NCBI GenBank assembly: GCA_963923035.1
Contig: CAWUKT010000007.1
Span: 1 to 64,000 of the forward strand
DNA: 64,000 bases
Direction: 5' to 3'
Origin: CAWUKT01 sp963923035
GTDB taxonomy: Bacteria > Bacteroidota > Bacteroidia > J057 > JADKCL01
The notes under the pieces were generated by a model. That model made no database searches and was not told the origin of the DNA. It was given only the letters and a program-made list of their open reading frames with translations. Position numbers and translations under genes: made by a program. Positions 34,916 through 42,760 of the stretch are shown piece after piece (the stretch's first letter is position 1; every line of letters starts with the position of its first letter).

Positions 34916-36043
34916 ATGAGAGTACGTGTGAATAAAATCGGCTTTTGGTTGATCGGCCTCGTGGTCGGGATGACCGGATGCGCAGAAAATGGAAGCTCTT
35001 CCGATCCGGCGGGTGATTCGACAGCCGTCGAGGTCGAAGCTCCGCAGGATACCTTGCGCTACGAACAGGAAAGCCACTTGAAGAATATCCGCCAGTTGAC
35101 CTTTGGGGGCAACAATGCGGAAGCCTATTTCAGCTACGACAATAAGTTCCTGGTTTTTCAGAGTGATTTTGCCGAGTGGGGCGTCGCCTGCGACCAGATT
35201 TTCTATATGCCGGTGACGGGCCACGGCGACCGTCCTCCTAAGATGCTGTCCAATGGCAGCGGTCGGACGACCTGCTCCTTCTTCATGGGTGGTAACCAGT
35301 CGATTGTGTATGCGTCTACGCACCTTGGAGGCGCAGAATGCCCGGAAGAGCCTCCCCGTCGCGTCGACGGGAAATATGTCTGGCCGATTTACGAGACCTA
35401 TGACATCTTCACCGCCGATCTCGAAGGCAATATCACGGCCCAATTGACGGATGGCCCTGGCTACGATGCCGAAGCCACCCTTTCTCCCGACGGCTCCAAG
35501 ATCATTTTCACTTCCACCCGCAGCGGAGACCTCGAACTCTATACCATGAATGCCGATGGCTCCGACGTGACCCAATTGACCGACGAATTGGGCTACGACG
35601 GCGGCGCATTCTTCTCGCCCGACGGCAGCAAGATTGTCTGGCGGGCCAGCCGTCCCAAGACGAACGAAGAAGTGAGCTCCTACAAGAGCCTGCTGAGCCA
35701 GGGACTCGTTCAGCCCGGCGCCCTCGAAATCTTTGTCGCCAATGCAGATGGGACGGACAAGCAGCAGGTCACCAACCTCGGTGGCGCCAACTGGGCCCCC
35801 TATTTTCACCCGAGTGGTGAGAAAATCATCTTCGCGAGCAACCACGCCGACGAGCAGGGCCGCAAATTCAATCTCTTCCTGATCAATGTGGACGGGACGG
35901 GACTGGAACAAATTACCTACGACGGCATTTTCGATGCCTTCCCGATGTTCAGTTACGATGGCAAGCACCTCGTATTCAGCAGCAACCGCTTCAATGGCGG
36001 CAACCGCGATACGAATGTCTTCCTGGCGGATTGGGTGGACTGA
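34916..36043 (+). CDS. PD40/TolB-like beta-propeller lipoprotein
   Basis: 375 residues. Lipobox at the end of the N-terminal helix (LIGLVVGMTGC, Cys21), so a lipoprotein. The rest consists of PD40 (WD40-like) blades of the form LSPDGSKIIFTSTRSGDLELYTMNADGSDVTQLT, at least five copies, as in TolB and prolyl peptidase propellers. A scaffold or sensor role at the envelope is likely but not specific. TAAATTCG stands 6 bases before the ATG and could be a -7 box of a near-leaderless transcript, though no TTG at the right distance was found; it may alternatively be read through from the kinase gene. Confidence 0.85.
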   Translation: MRVRVNKIGFWLIGLVVGMTGCAENGSSSDPAGDSTAVEVEAPQDTLRYEQESHLKNIRQLTFGGNNAEAYFSYDNKFLVFQSDFAEWGVACDQIFYMPVTGHGDRPPKMLSNGSGRTTCSFFMGGNQSIVYASTHLGGAECPEEPPRRVDGKYVWPIYETYDIFTADLEGNITAQLTDGPGYDAEATLSPDGSKIIFTSTRSGDLELYTMNADGSDVTQLTDELGYDGGAFFSPDGSKIVWRASRPKTNEEVSSYKSLLSQGLVQPGALEIFVANADGTDKQQVTNLGGANWAPYFHPSGEKIIFASNHADEQGRKFNLFLINVDGTGLEQITYDGIFDAFPMFSYDGKHLVFSSNRFNGGNRDTNVFLADWVD

Positions 36044-36066
36044 TCGAACAAGATATATCTCCAGCG

Positions 36067-36093
36067 AAGGGGCCTTTTCGGGTCCCTTTTTTT
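36067..36093 (+). terminator. Intrinsic terminator after PD40 lipoprotein gene
   Basis: 8-bp stem AAGGGGCC/GGGTCCCTT (one G-T pair) with a TTTTCG loop and a following run of seven T, 23 bases after the stop at 36043. Confidence 0.75.
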
Positions 36094-36222
36094 ATGCCTT
36101 AACTTGAGGGTAGAAAAAAAATCAGGGCGGATGTAAGGAATGGACGGGCTCGGGCGAATCACTGGGTAAATGAAAACAATTCAACTCCTTTGACCCGAAA
36201 AGCACCACATATCGACTCCTTT

Positions 36223-36693
36223 ATGGAACGGGTGGACCGCCACAGGGGCATTCTCCATAAGGTGGCGATGAGCTACGCCCGGGACGAGATGGACCGTCAG
36301 GACCTGGAACAAGACATCCTGGTTCAATTGTGGAGCGCGTATCCGAGTTACGATCCGAATCGAACTTTTTCGACGTGGATGTACCGGGTCGCCCTCAACG
36401 TGGCCATTTCGCACGTGCGAAAAGCCAGCCGTCGCCCGGAGGTTCCGGGCGAATGGACGGATGAGTGGCCGCCTGCCACTCCGGACGGTTCCCCCGAAGA
36501 CGAACAACTGGCCCAACTCCGCCGCTTTCTGGCGGGACTGGACGAACTGCACCGCGCGTTGATGCTGCTGTACCTCGACCGGTACACACACGCCGACATT
36601 GCCGAGGCGCTCGGCATTTCGGAATCCAATGTCGCGGTGAAAATTCACCGCATCAAACGCCAACTCAAACAACATTTCAATCCTACCTCATGA
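36223..36693 (+). CDS. RNA polymerase sigma factor, ECF family
   Basis: 156 residues from the ATG at 36223; an upstream in-frame TTG at 36190 would add 11. Region 2: HRGILHKVAMSYARDEMDRQDLEQDILVQLWSAYPSYDP and FSTWMYRVALNVAISHVRK; region 4: LDELHRALMLLYLDRYTHADIAEALGISESNVAVKIHRIKRQLK, a standard HTH. Its TGA overlaps the ATG of the downstream membrane protein gene (ATGA), so both are translationally coupled and probably form a sigma/anti-sigma pair. Confidence 0.88.
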   Translation: MERVDRHRGILHKVAMSYARDEMDRQDLEQDILVQLWSAYPSYDPNRTFSTWMYRVALNVAISHVRKASRRPEVPGEWTDEWPPATPDGSPEDEQLAQLRRFLAGLDELHRALMLLYLDRYTHADIAEALGISESNVAVKIHRIKRQLKQHFNPTS

Positions 36694-37376
36694 CTTCTTC
36701 CACAACTCCCGAATTCAACGAACTCCAGCAAATCTGGCACCGCCAGGAACAACGCCTCCAGCAGCAATGGCAACTGACCCGGAAGCGCTTCCGGGAGCAG
36801 GGCATGGACCAGGCCCGGCACCTGTTGGACCGCAGCATCCGCCTCCGCAGCATCGAGCTGCTGGCTTGGGTCGCGGTCCAGATCGGCCTCGGCGCCTTCA
36901 TCGGCACCCACTGGCAACTCGCCGCCCCGACGGTTTCGGCCGGTATCCTCTTCATGTTTTCCATCCTGGGAATCATCGGCGTCGCTTCTGAAATCCAACG
37001 GATGAAAGCCATCGACTTCAGCGCGCCCATCCTGGAACAGCAACGGGCCCTTGAAAACGTCCGGACCCATCGCCTGCTCTATTTCCGGTTGTCTATGATT
37101 TCCGTTCCCCTCTACCTCGCCCACGTCTTCTTCTGGTGCGAACTCCTCCTCGGCTTCGACCTCTATCCGGTGGCCGATCCCATCTGGCTGATTTCCAACA
37201 TCATCCTTTCCGTGCTGTTGATTTATCCGACCATTTGGTTCACCCGCCAACTCGCTCCCAATGCTCAAAGGGGTCCATTCTTGGAAAGATTCGTACAAAG
37301 GTTTGGGGGAAAAAGCCTCAACCAGGCGCTGAAACAGTTGAACCAGCTCCAGGAATTTGAGGTAGAGGCGGCCTAA
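36690..37376 (+). CDS. Membrane protein, likely anti-sigma partner
   Basis: 228 residues from the ATG at 36690 that overlaps the sigma stop. An N-terminal cytoplasmic helix (ELQQIWHRQEQRLQQQWQLTRKRFREQGMDQARHLLDRSI), then four transmembrane helices at about 52-70, 75-95, 130-150 and 160-185, and a basic amphipathic tail (FLERFVQRFGGKSLNQALKQL). No zinc-finger motif. Coupling to the sigma factor suggests a membrane anti-sigma factor; no direct sequence match recalled. Its TAA shares two bases with the stop of the convergent sigma factor gene. Confidence 0.72.
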   Translation: MTSSTTPEFNELQQIWHRQEQRLQQQWQLTRKRFREQGMDQARHLLDRSIRLRSIELLAWVAVQIGLGAFIGTHWQLAAPTVSAGILFMFSILGIIGVASEIQRMKAIDFSAPILEQQRALENVRTHRLLYFRLSMISVPLYLAHVFFWCELLLGFDLYPVADPIWLISNIILSVLLIYPTIWFTRQLAPNAQRGPFLERFVQRFGGKSLNQALKQLNQLQEFEVEAA

Positions 37377-38215
37377 GGTGTAGAAACCTCTCCCATTGCC
37401 ATCTGGTTGCACTTCATCAACACTTCTTGCAGGGCATTCCCGTTGGATCGCAGCGGGTCAATGCCCTGCACCAGTTCGGTCCGCAGCCGATACAGTTCCT
37501 CCCGGTTGTATTTCTTCGATCCCTTCACCAAATCCAATTGCATCAACGCTTCTTGTTGGTCCTGCTTGGGGTTCAGCCAGCCGTTCAATTCGGAGCATTG
37601 GTGACAGATGCCTTCCTTCGCGATCAGGGCGCAGCGCTTCCCAAAAATATCCATCATCGTGCTGCGGCCAGATTGCAAGAGGTATTTCACCGTCCCCAGC
37701 GACTTCTCCAAGATGATTCCGATTTCCTGGACGGAAAAGCTGTACACATCCTTGAGGATGAGCGCGACCTGGTTTTCGATGGGCAGGGTTTTGGAAATGC
37801 AGGTGAAGCAAGTGTCGATATGTTCCCGGATGTGGTAGCGGCCTTCGGGCGATAGCGAAGCCGTTTTTTCAATGCTTCCCGCCAGTTCCCGGTTGTTCAG
37901 GACGAGGGCCTTGGCCTGGGCCGAGACATCTTCGGTCCACCGCTGGCGCTTCTCGAGCACCGAATAGGCCAGCCGGGTCCCAATTCGGAAGACCCAGGTT
38001 TTGAGGCTGGATTCGCCGCGGAACAGGTGGAGCTTGTCGTAGGCCCGGATGAAGGTGTCGTGGGTCAAATCCTCGGCGTCGTTGCGGTTGGCGAGGAGGC
38101 GGTAGAGGTAGGAACGCAGGGAATGTTGGAAGGAGGCAAAGAGGGTCTGGAAGGCGTTGATGTCGCCATTGAGGGCATCTTTGAGGAGCTGGTCTTCGGG
38201 GTCTAAGGGCGGCAT
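37373..38215 (-). CDS. Sigma-70 family factor with CHQC-containing C-terminal tail
   Basis: 280 residues from the ATG at 38215 (MPPLDPEDQLL); longer in-frame sequence upstream is Gly/Arg-rich and not protein-like. Region 2: FQTLFASFQHSLRSYLYRLLANRNDAEDLTHDTFIRAYDKL then SSLKTWVFRIGTRLA; region 4: LPIENQVALILKDVYSFSVQEIGIILEKSLGTVKYLLQSGR. The extra tail (RCALIAKEGICHQCSELNGWL) carries a CxxC that is typical of one Bacteroidota sigma subgroup and could bind zinc or act as redox sensor (inference). Quinone oxidoreductase gene is 80 bases upstream on the same strand. Confidence 0.85.
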   Translation of the reverse strand: MPPLDPEDQLLKDALNGDINAFQTLFASFQHSLRSYLYRLLANRNDAEDLTHDTFIRAYDKLHLFRGESSLKTWVFRIGTRLAYSVLEKRQRWTEDVSAQAKALVLNNRELAGSIEKTASLSPEGRYHIREHIDTCFTCISKTLPIENQVALILKDVYSFSVQEIGIILEKSLGTVKYLLQSGRSTMMDIFGKRCALIAKEGICHQCSELNGWLNPKQDQQEALMQLDLVKGSKKYNREELYRLRTELVQGIDPLRSNGNALQEVLMKCNQMAMGEVSTP

Positions 38216-38295
38216 GGCAGGTGGAATGGGAGAATGAAAATAGGAGAAGAAATGGGGCGAGCAAAATTGGAAATGCTCCCCCATGTAAATCAGGC

Positions 38296-39291
38296 TTACG
38301 GGAGCAAAACGACTTTGCCCGTGGTTTTTCTGGTTTCCAGATCGCGGTGGGCCTGCACGACATCCTTCAACGCGTAGCGGTGCCGGACCTCGACTTCCAG
38401 TTGGCCTTCGGCCAGCAGGCCAATCACTGCGCCCAAGGAGGCCTGCCAATCGGCCATCCGGTCCCGGATGAAATAGGCGAGGTTGAAGCTCAGCAAATTG
38501 TGGCCTTCGTCCACAAATCCCTCCGAATGGTGGTGACCGGGCTGGCCACTGGCCGCACCGTAGACCACCATGGTTCCCATTTGCTTCAGGCACCCGAAAG
38601 ATTGGGAATAGATTTCCCCCCCGACCATTTCCAGGACCACATCCACTTTTTCCCCTCCATTTGCTTCCACCACCTTTTCCACCCAATTCGGCTGGGAATA
38701 ATTCACTCCAATCCCTCCCAATGCTTCAATTCGGGCCAATTTCTCCTCCGAACTTCCGGTCCCGATGACCTTGGCCCCTGCCATGACTGCCATTTGGGTC
38801 AGCAAGGAGCCGACTCCGCCCGCTGCCGCGTGCACCAAAATGCTTTTTCCCTCGAGGTCACGCACCAATTGGTGCAGGATGAGGTGAGCGGTACTACCCT
38901 GCACAAAAATGCTTGTGGCAGCTGCGGGATCGATGTGGGGCGGGAGCGGCACACAGAACTGGGCGGGTACCGTCACAAACTCGGCGTATGCGCCTCCGTG
39001 GGGCAAGATGCCCAATATCCGCTGCCCGGGCTTGAGCGCGGGATTGTCCACGCCGGCTCCCACTTCGACGATCTGCCCAACCGCTTCAGCCCCCAGAACG
39101 TAGGGCAAAGGAGTCGGCATAAAATAAGTATTGCGGCGGCGCAGGACATCAGAAAAATTGACCCCGGCGGCCTCCACATCGATCAGGACTTCGCCGGGCC
39201 CGGCTTGGGGAATGGTGGTTTCGGTGAGGTTCAGGACTTCCGGCCCTCCGTAGGATTGGAGTTGGACCTGTTGCATACTTGTCGTCATCAT
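38296..39291 (-). CDS. Zinc-independent quinone oxidoreductase (MDR family)
   Basis: 331 residues, medium-chain dehydrogenase/reductase fold: N-terminal GroES-like domain (LQSYGGPEVLNLTETTIPQAGPGEVLIDVEAAGVNFSD) and NAD(P)-binding Rossmann domain with VHAAAGGVGSLLTQMA (AAxGGVG). The zinc-ligand Cys/His residues of alcohol dehydrogenases are missing, as in NADPH:quinone reductase (Qor). Reduces quinones or enals with NADPH. Start may be any of the clustered ATGs (MMTTSM). Same strand as the sigma factor downstream; possibly cotranscribed. Confidence 0.88.
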   Translation of the reverse strand: MMTTSMQQVQLQSYGGPEVLNLTETTIPQAGPGEVLIDVEAAGVNFSDVLRRRNTYFMPTPLPYVLGAEAVGQIVEVGAGVDNPALKPGQRILGILPHGGAYAEFVTVPAQFCVPLPPHIDPAAATSIFVQGSTAHLILHQLVRDLEGKSILVHAAAGGVGSLLTQMAVMAGAKVIGTGSSEEKLARIEALGGIGVNYSQPNWVEKVVEANGGEKVDVVLEMVGGEIYSQSFGCLKQMGTMVVYGAASGQPGHHHSEGFVDEGHNLLSFNLAYFIRDRMADWQASLGAVIGLLAEGQLEVEVRHRYALKDVVQAHRDLETRKTTGKVVLLP

Positions 39292-39438
39292 TTTGAGTAT
39301 CCGTTTAAGTTGTTTGTTGGTTGGACAGTTGGGAAGGGGAAAACGGATGAAAATGGGGCAAAAAATAGGACACAGGGAAAATAAAATTATAATCCACTGA
39401 TTATCATTGAATAATTTCAGGTCGAATGGCTGGAGAAA

Positions 39439-40746
39439 TTAGTCCACTTTGAGGACTTCAGGCAGAGGGGCCAGCTTTTTGCTGATGCGGTTGAACAGAT
39501 AGGTGGCCAGCATTCCCAGCAACGAAAAGGCCGCGAGGACCCAGAAAACGTGCTGGTGCCCGACCGGCCCCGGCGACCGGTCCAGCAGGTAGCCCATCAG
39601 GGGCCCCATGAAGATATCTGGCGTATAGCCAATGACGGACATCAGCCCGACAGCGGTCCCCATGTACATGAGGGGAACGCGGCCTTCTTGCGAAATCGCA
39701 AAGTACAGGCCCCGCAGGGCGAAAATGCCACCACTGGTGGTGATGATCACGAGGAACAGCAGAGAAGTCGCACCGGGCTCCAGGATGCCCAGGCCGATGG
39801 CGCTGGCCCCGAGGGCCACCATCCCAAATGCAATGCCGACCATAGCCGTCGATTGGAACCGATCGCCTAGCCAACCGGCCAGGATGGCCATTACAGGCCG
39901 TACCCAAAAGCTCAGGGTTCCGATGCTGGCCGCTTCGACTTCGTTCATTCCCATGACCTCCTGCGCCAACAGCGAATAATCATCGGTCGCCTTGTACCCC
40001 ACATAGGCACAGACGATGATGATCGCCTGGAGCCAAACCGTGGGCAAGCGCCCCACCTTCTTCACGCCCTCCCAGGTGATTCGGGACGACCGAGTGGCTT
40101 TACCCGCTGCATCTCCTTTCCCCAGTCCCCACCACACCAGCAAGGCTACCGCCCCCACATATCCCGAAATCCAGAGGATGACCGTCTGCAAAGCCGCCGT
40201 TTTCTCGGCCAAAGTCGCGTTTTCAATGCTATCGGGGAAGGTCCGCGCGAATACCCAGACGCCCAAGGTCCCGATTCCCGCCGCCAACACGCCCCGGCCA
40301 CCATCGAGTAACCCAAAGGCAATTCCCTGACCTTGCTGTCCTCCCCACTCCCGCGTGGCCCGGATCAGCGCCGCCCAAAACAAGAGGATCGTCGTGATTC
40401 CCCAGGCCCCATACAGCCATCGCAACCCCGTAAAATCGGGGATCTGGGCCATGTAAAACCCTCCCAATGCGGTCGTCCCCAAGGCCACCGCCATGATGCG
40501 GTTGACCGGATAGCGGTCCGCAATCGGCCCCCCCAACAGATACGCTGGAATCGCGATCAATCCGTATACCGAATACGCCAAGCCCAATTCAAAATTGGTC
40601 AGGTCGAAAACGGCCAAAAATGTGGGACGGAATATCCGCGCGATGGCGAACGGGAGAAAAAACACCGCTTCTCCGGCCAGAATCAGGAGCAGAATTCCCT
40701 GGATATTTCTAAATGGAGAATCGGGCCGGGAATTCAAGTCGGACAT
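39439..40746 (-). CDS. Major facilitator superfamily transporter
   Basis: 435 residues with about 12 transmembrane helices. The loop 2-3 signature is present in the form GGPIADRYPVNRIM (GxxxDRxxxxR). N-terminal SDLNSRPDSPFRN is cytoplasmic. A charged loop in the middle (GKGDAAGKATRSSRITWEGVKKVGR) separates the two six-helix halves. It may belong to the organophosphate/glucarate-type branch, but no substrate can be named. Not linked to a catabolic gene. Preceded by a 430-base spacer. Confidence 0.88.
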   Translation of the reverse strand: MSDLNSRPDSPFRNIQGILLLILAGEAVFFLPFAIARIFRPTFLAVFDLTNFELGLAYSVYGLIAIPAYLLGGPIADRYPVNRIMAVALGTTALGGFYMAQIPDFTGLRWLYGAWGITTILLFWAALIRATREWGGQQGQGIAFGLLDGGRGVLAAGIGTLGVWVFARTFPDSIENATLAEKTAALQTVILWISGYVGAVALLVWWGLGKGDAAGKATRSSRITWEGVKKVGRLPTVWLQAIIIVCAYVGYKATDDYSLLAQEVMGMNEVEAASIGTLSFWVRPVMAILAGWLGDRFQSTAMVGIAFGMVALGASAIGLGILEPGATSLLFLVIITTSGGIFALRGLYFAISQEGRVPLMYMGTAVGLMSVIGYTPDIFMGPLMGYLLDRSPGPVGHQHVFWVLAAFSLLGMLATYLFNRISKKLAPLPEVLKVD

Positions 40747-41177
40747 GCATCAGGGTTTGGGAGACGAATCGATAATTTGGGGGCCGGAGCCCCACCCAAC
40801 CTAATCGAATCTGCTTCAATTGCAAATTGAGGAAAATGATCCCGCCAGCATCGATCATTTTCTACTTTTTCTTGATTGATTTTTCGGGACAAATACCAGA
40901 GAGAAAGACCAACTGAACCAATTAGGGAGACTTATCTCTAAATTGATGCAAGGACAAATTTTGATGGGCGTGATTGGCTAGGGCAAGGAATCCTTGCACC
41001 TTTGGAACAGTACGAGCGATTGATTGACCAACTGAACACTGTCTTCATTTGAACCGATTTGTTTTGCACCTAATACCTGACCCACAGTTTTACTCACGCC
41101 ATGTTGGCTATAAGTACTCTACCTAAGTCATTTGATTATCACGACCTTTTACAAATTAAGGCAATGGGAGGCCCCTC
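40747..41177. other. Spacer between cytochrome c operon end and MFS gene
   Basis: 431 bases without a convincing gene. Contains the terminator of the upstream operon at its right edge and must carry the MFS promoter. Small frames here are uncharacteristic and were ignored. Confidence 0.45.
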
Positions 41178-41186
41178 TCATTGCCC
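41160..41186 (-). terminator. Terminator overlapping cytochrome c stop codon
   Basis: GGCAATGGGAG, loop GCCC, then CTCTCATTGCC (one G-T pair); read on the minus strand the hairpin spans the TGA at 41178-41180 of the cytochrome c gene and is followed by TTAATTTG. Overlap with the stop codon is unusual but such compact 3' ends are known. Confidence 0.55.
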
Positions 41187-41669
41187 TTTTTCGGGTTGGG
41201 AGGCAGGGGGAACAGAGTCAATTGGGGCCACCGGGCTCACACAGCCTTCCCAGCGGCGCTTGACTTCCTCGATTTTCCAGGTGCGCAGGTCATTTCCCCA
41301 GGAGGTATTCACGTAATTGATGATGGTGGTGGCTTCTCCGGGGCCCAATTGAGGCATGCCGGCCATCGGCTGGTTGAAACTTCGGCCATTGACGATGATT
41401 TCGCCTTCGAGGCCATTGCGGATGATGCAGGGAAATTCGCTCTGGTGGTCCTTTAGGTAGTCCGAACCGGCCAACGGAGGATACAGGTTGCGGAGGCCTT
41501 GTCCATCGGCGCCGTGGCAATTGCCACAGTGGAGTTCGTAAATCTCGGCGGGAGATTTCTTTTCGGCCTGGGTATAGCTGGGGAATGCCAGGAGAAAGAT
41601 CAGGCCAGCCGCCGGAATGGAGGCGGTGATTAAGACGCGAATCAGCTGCTGTTTGGTCTTTTTATTCAT
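41178..41669 (-). CDS. Membrane-anchored c-type cytochrome
   Basis: 163 residues. N-terminal signal/anchor helix (about 10-33), then a single cytochrome c domain: CGNCH heme site (Cys48, Cys51, His52), PPLAGSDYL, and the axial Met in NQPMAGMPQLG, with a C-terminal ELxxxNYV-like helix (ATTIINYVNTSW). A class I monoheme cytochrome of the periplasm. Its start overlaps the end of the SCO gene by 8 bases: same operon as SCO, which suggests a part in respiratory electron transfer or copper delivery to an oxidase. Confidence 0.9.
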   Translation of the reverse strand: MNKKTKQQLIRVLITASIPAAGLIFLLAFPSYTQAEKKSPAEIYELHCGNCHGADGQGLRNLYPPLAGSDYLKDHQSEFPCIIRNGLEGEIIVNGRSFNQPMAGMPQLGPGEATTIINYVNTSWGNDLRTWKIEEVKRRWEGCVSPVAPIDSVPPASQPEKGQ

Positions 41670-42288
41670 CCAACAGGCGTTGGATGTCGCCGATCATGGT
41701 CTTCGTCTCGCCGGCAGAAGTACCGTCGTAGTAGCCCCGGATATTCCGCTGCTGGTCCAGCAAGATCATCGCCCCTGAGTGCGCATAACCGCCTGGAGCC
41801 GTGGAATCCTCCATCGCGGCCACCATATAGTTCTTCGCCATGCCCAGAATCTCTTCTTTGTCCCCCGTCACAAAATGCCACCGCGGGACGCCAGCCTCCA
41901 ATTTTTCCGCATATTCCTTCAACACCGGCACGGAATCGTGGCGGGTATCAATCGAATGCGACACCAATACCACCCGGTCTTCCTGCTCAAATTCCTCGTA
42001 AACCGTCAGCATATTGGCCTTCATCCGGGGGCAAATCGTGGGACAAGACGTAAAAAAGAAGTCCATCACATGGACTTTCCCATCCACCGTGCCCACATTG
42101 ACTTCCTTTCCTTCTTGATTGACAAAGGAAAAATCATTCAGCGGCGACTGGTTCATGACCGGGAGCGCTTCTTCTTCCGGTTGCGTCGCCTTTCCTTCGC
42201 AGCCAACCACGCCCATTGCCAGGGTCAGTGACAGCAGGAGGGTCATCAAACTCTTATTTCCGGTTTTGTTCCAAGATTTCATCAGCAT
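41662..42288 (-). CDS. SCO1/SenC family copper-binding lipoprotein
   Basis: 208 residues. N-terminal helix with lipobox (LTLAMGVVGC), so membrane-anchored lipoprotein. Thioredoxin-like domain with the SCO copper motif TSCPTICPRM and the conserved distal His in GYAHSGAMILL. SCO proteins load CuA of cytochrome oxidase or act as thiol reductases. The gene overlaps its neighbours at both ends (8 and 35 bases), a tightly packed operon with cytochrome c and an alpha-helical lipoprotein. A start six bases further in (MKSWNK) is equally possible. Confidence 0.92.
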   Translation of the reverse strand: MLMKSWNKTGNKSLMTLLLSLTLAMGVVGCEGKATQPEEEALPVMNQSPLNDFSFVNQEGKEVNVGTVDGKVHVMDFFFTSCPTICPRMKANMLTVYEEFEQEDRVVLVSHSIDTRHDSVPVLKEYAEKLEAGVPRWHFVTGDKEEILGMAKNYMVAAMEDSTAPGGYAHSGAMILLDQQRNIRGYYDGTSAGETKTMIGDIQRLLDE

Positions 42289-42733
42289 AGTTCAAACTTT
42301 CGTCTATCTGTACATCCACCGAGATGATGCTCTCCTTCTGCTTCTCCAAATACGCCATCGTAGAGTCAACTGGCGCTTCCTTCTCCGGCGGTTGGTAATA
42401 CCGCATCCAATCCATCATCGCGTCGTCGGCCTTCTGAAGCCGCCCAATCGCCTCTAAAACGGACTCGCGCACGGCATTGTTTTCATTCGCCCCATCCGGG
42501 TCCACGCCCTTTTCAATTTCGCGAAGGGCGCTGATCCGATCGTAGATCGCATCCATTTTGACCATTGAGGAATCATGGATGTCCATGACCTCGTCGTTCA
42601 AAGCTGTGACTTTCGTCCAGGGATCGTTGTCCACCGTTTCCGTTTCCCCGCCTCCCTCAGAAGTGGTGGTTTCCGAACAAGCCGCCCCAAAGAGCAACAT
42701 TCCCGAGACAATCAAAATTAGCGTGTACTTCAT
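42254..42733 (-). CDS. Helical lipoprotein of SCO cluster
   Basis: 159 residues. Signal peptide with lipobox (LLFGAACS), a Ser/Thr/Glu/Gly linker, then two long amphipathic helices (VTALNDEVMDIHDSSMVKMDAIYDRISAL and AVRESVLEAIGRLQKADDAMMDWMRYY). The DEVMxIHDxxMxKM pattern with its His and Met residues is a known Bacteroidota lipoprotein type found beside SCO genes; a copper/heme-related role is possible from the His/Met content and context, but not shown. Overlaps the SCO gene by 35 bases. Confidence 0.8.
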   Translation of the reverse strand: MKYTLILIVSGMLLFGAACSETTTSEGGGETETVDNDPWTKVTALNDEVMDIHDSSMVKMDAIYDRISALREIEKGVDPDGANENNAVRESVLEAIGRLQKADDAMMDWMRYYQPPEKEAPVDSTMAYLEKQKESIISVDVQIDESLNYADEILEQNRK

Positions 42734-42760
42734 TGTCTTTCAATCTGATTTTCCTCAATG

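Noticed and set aside
36465..36689. N-terminal extension of the membrane protein at 36690
   Set aside because: It lies inside the sigma factor gene in another frame; the ATGA start fits far better.
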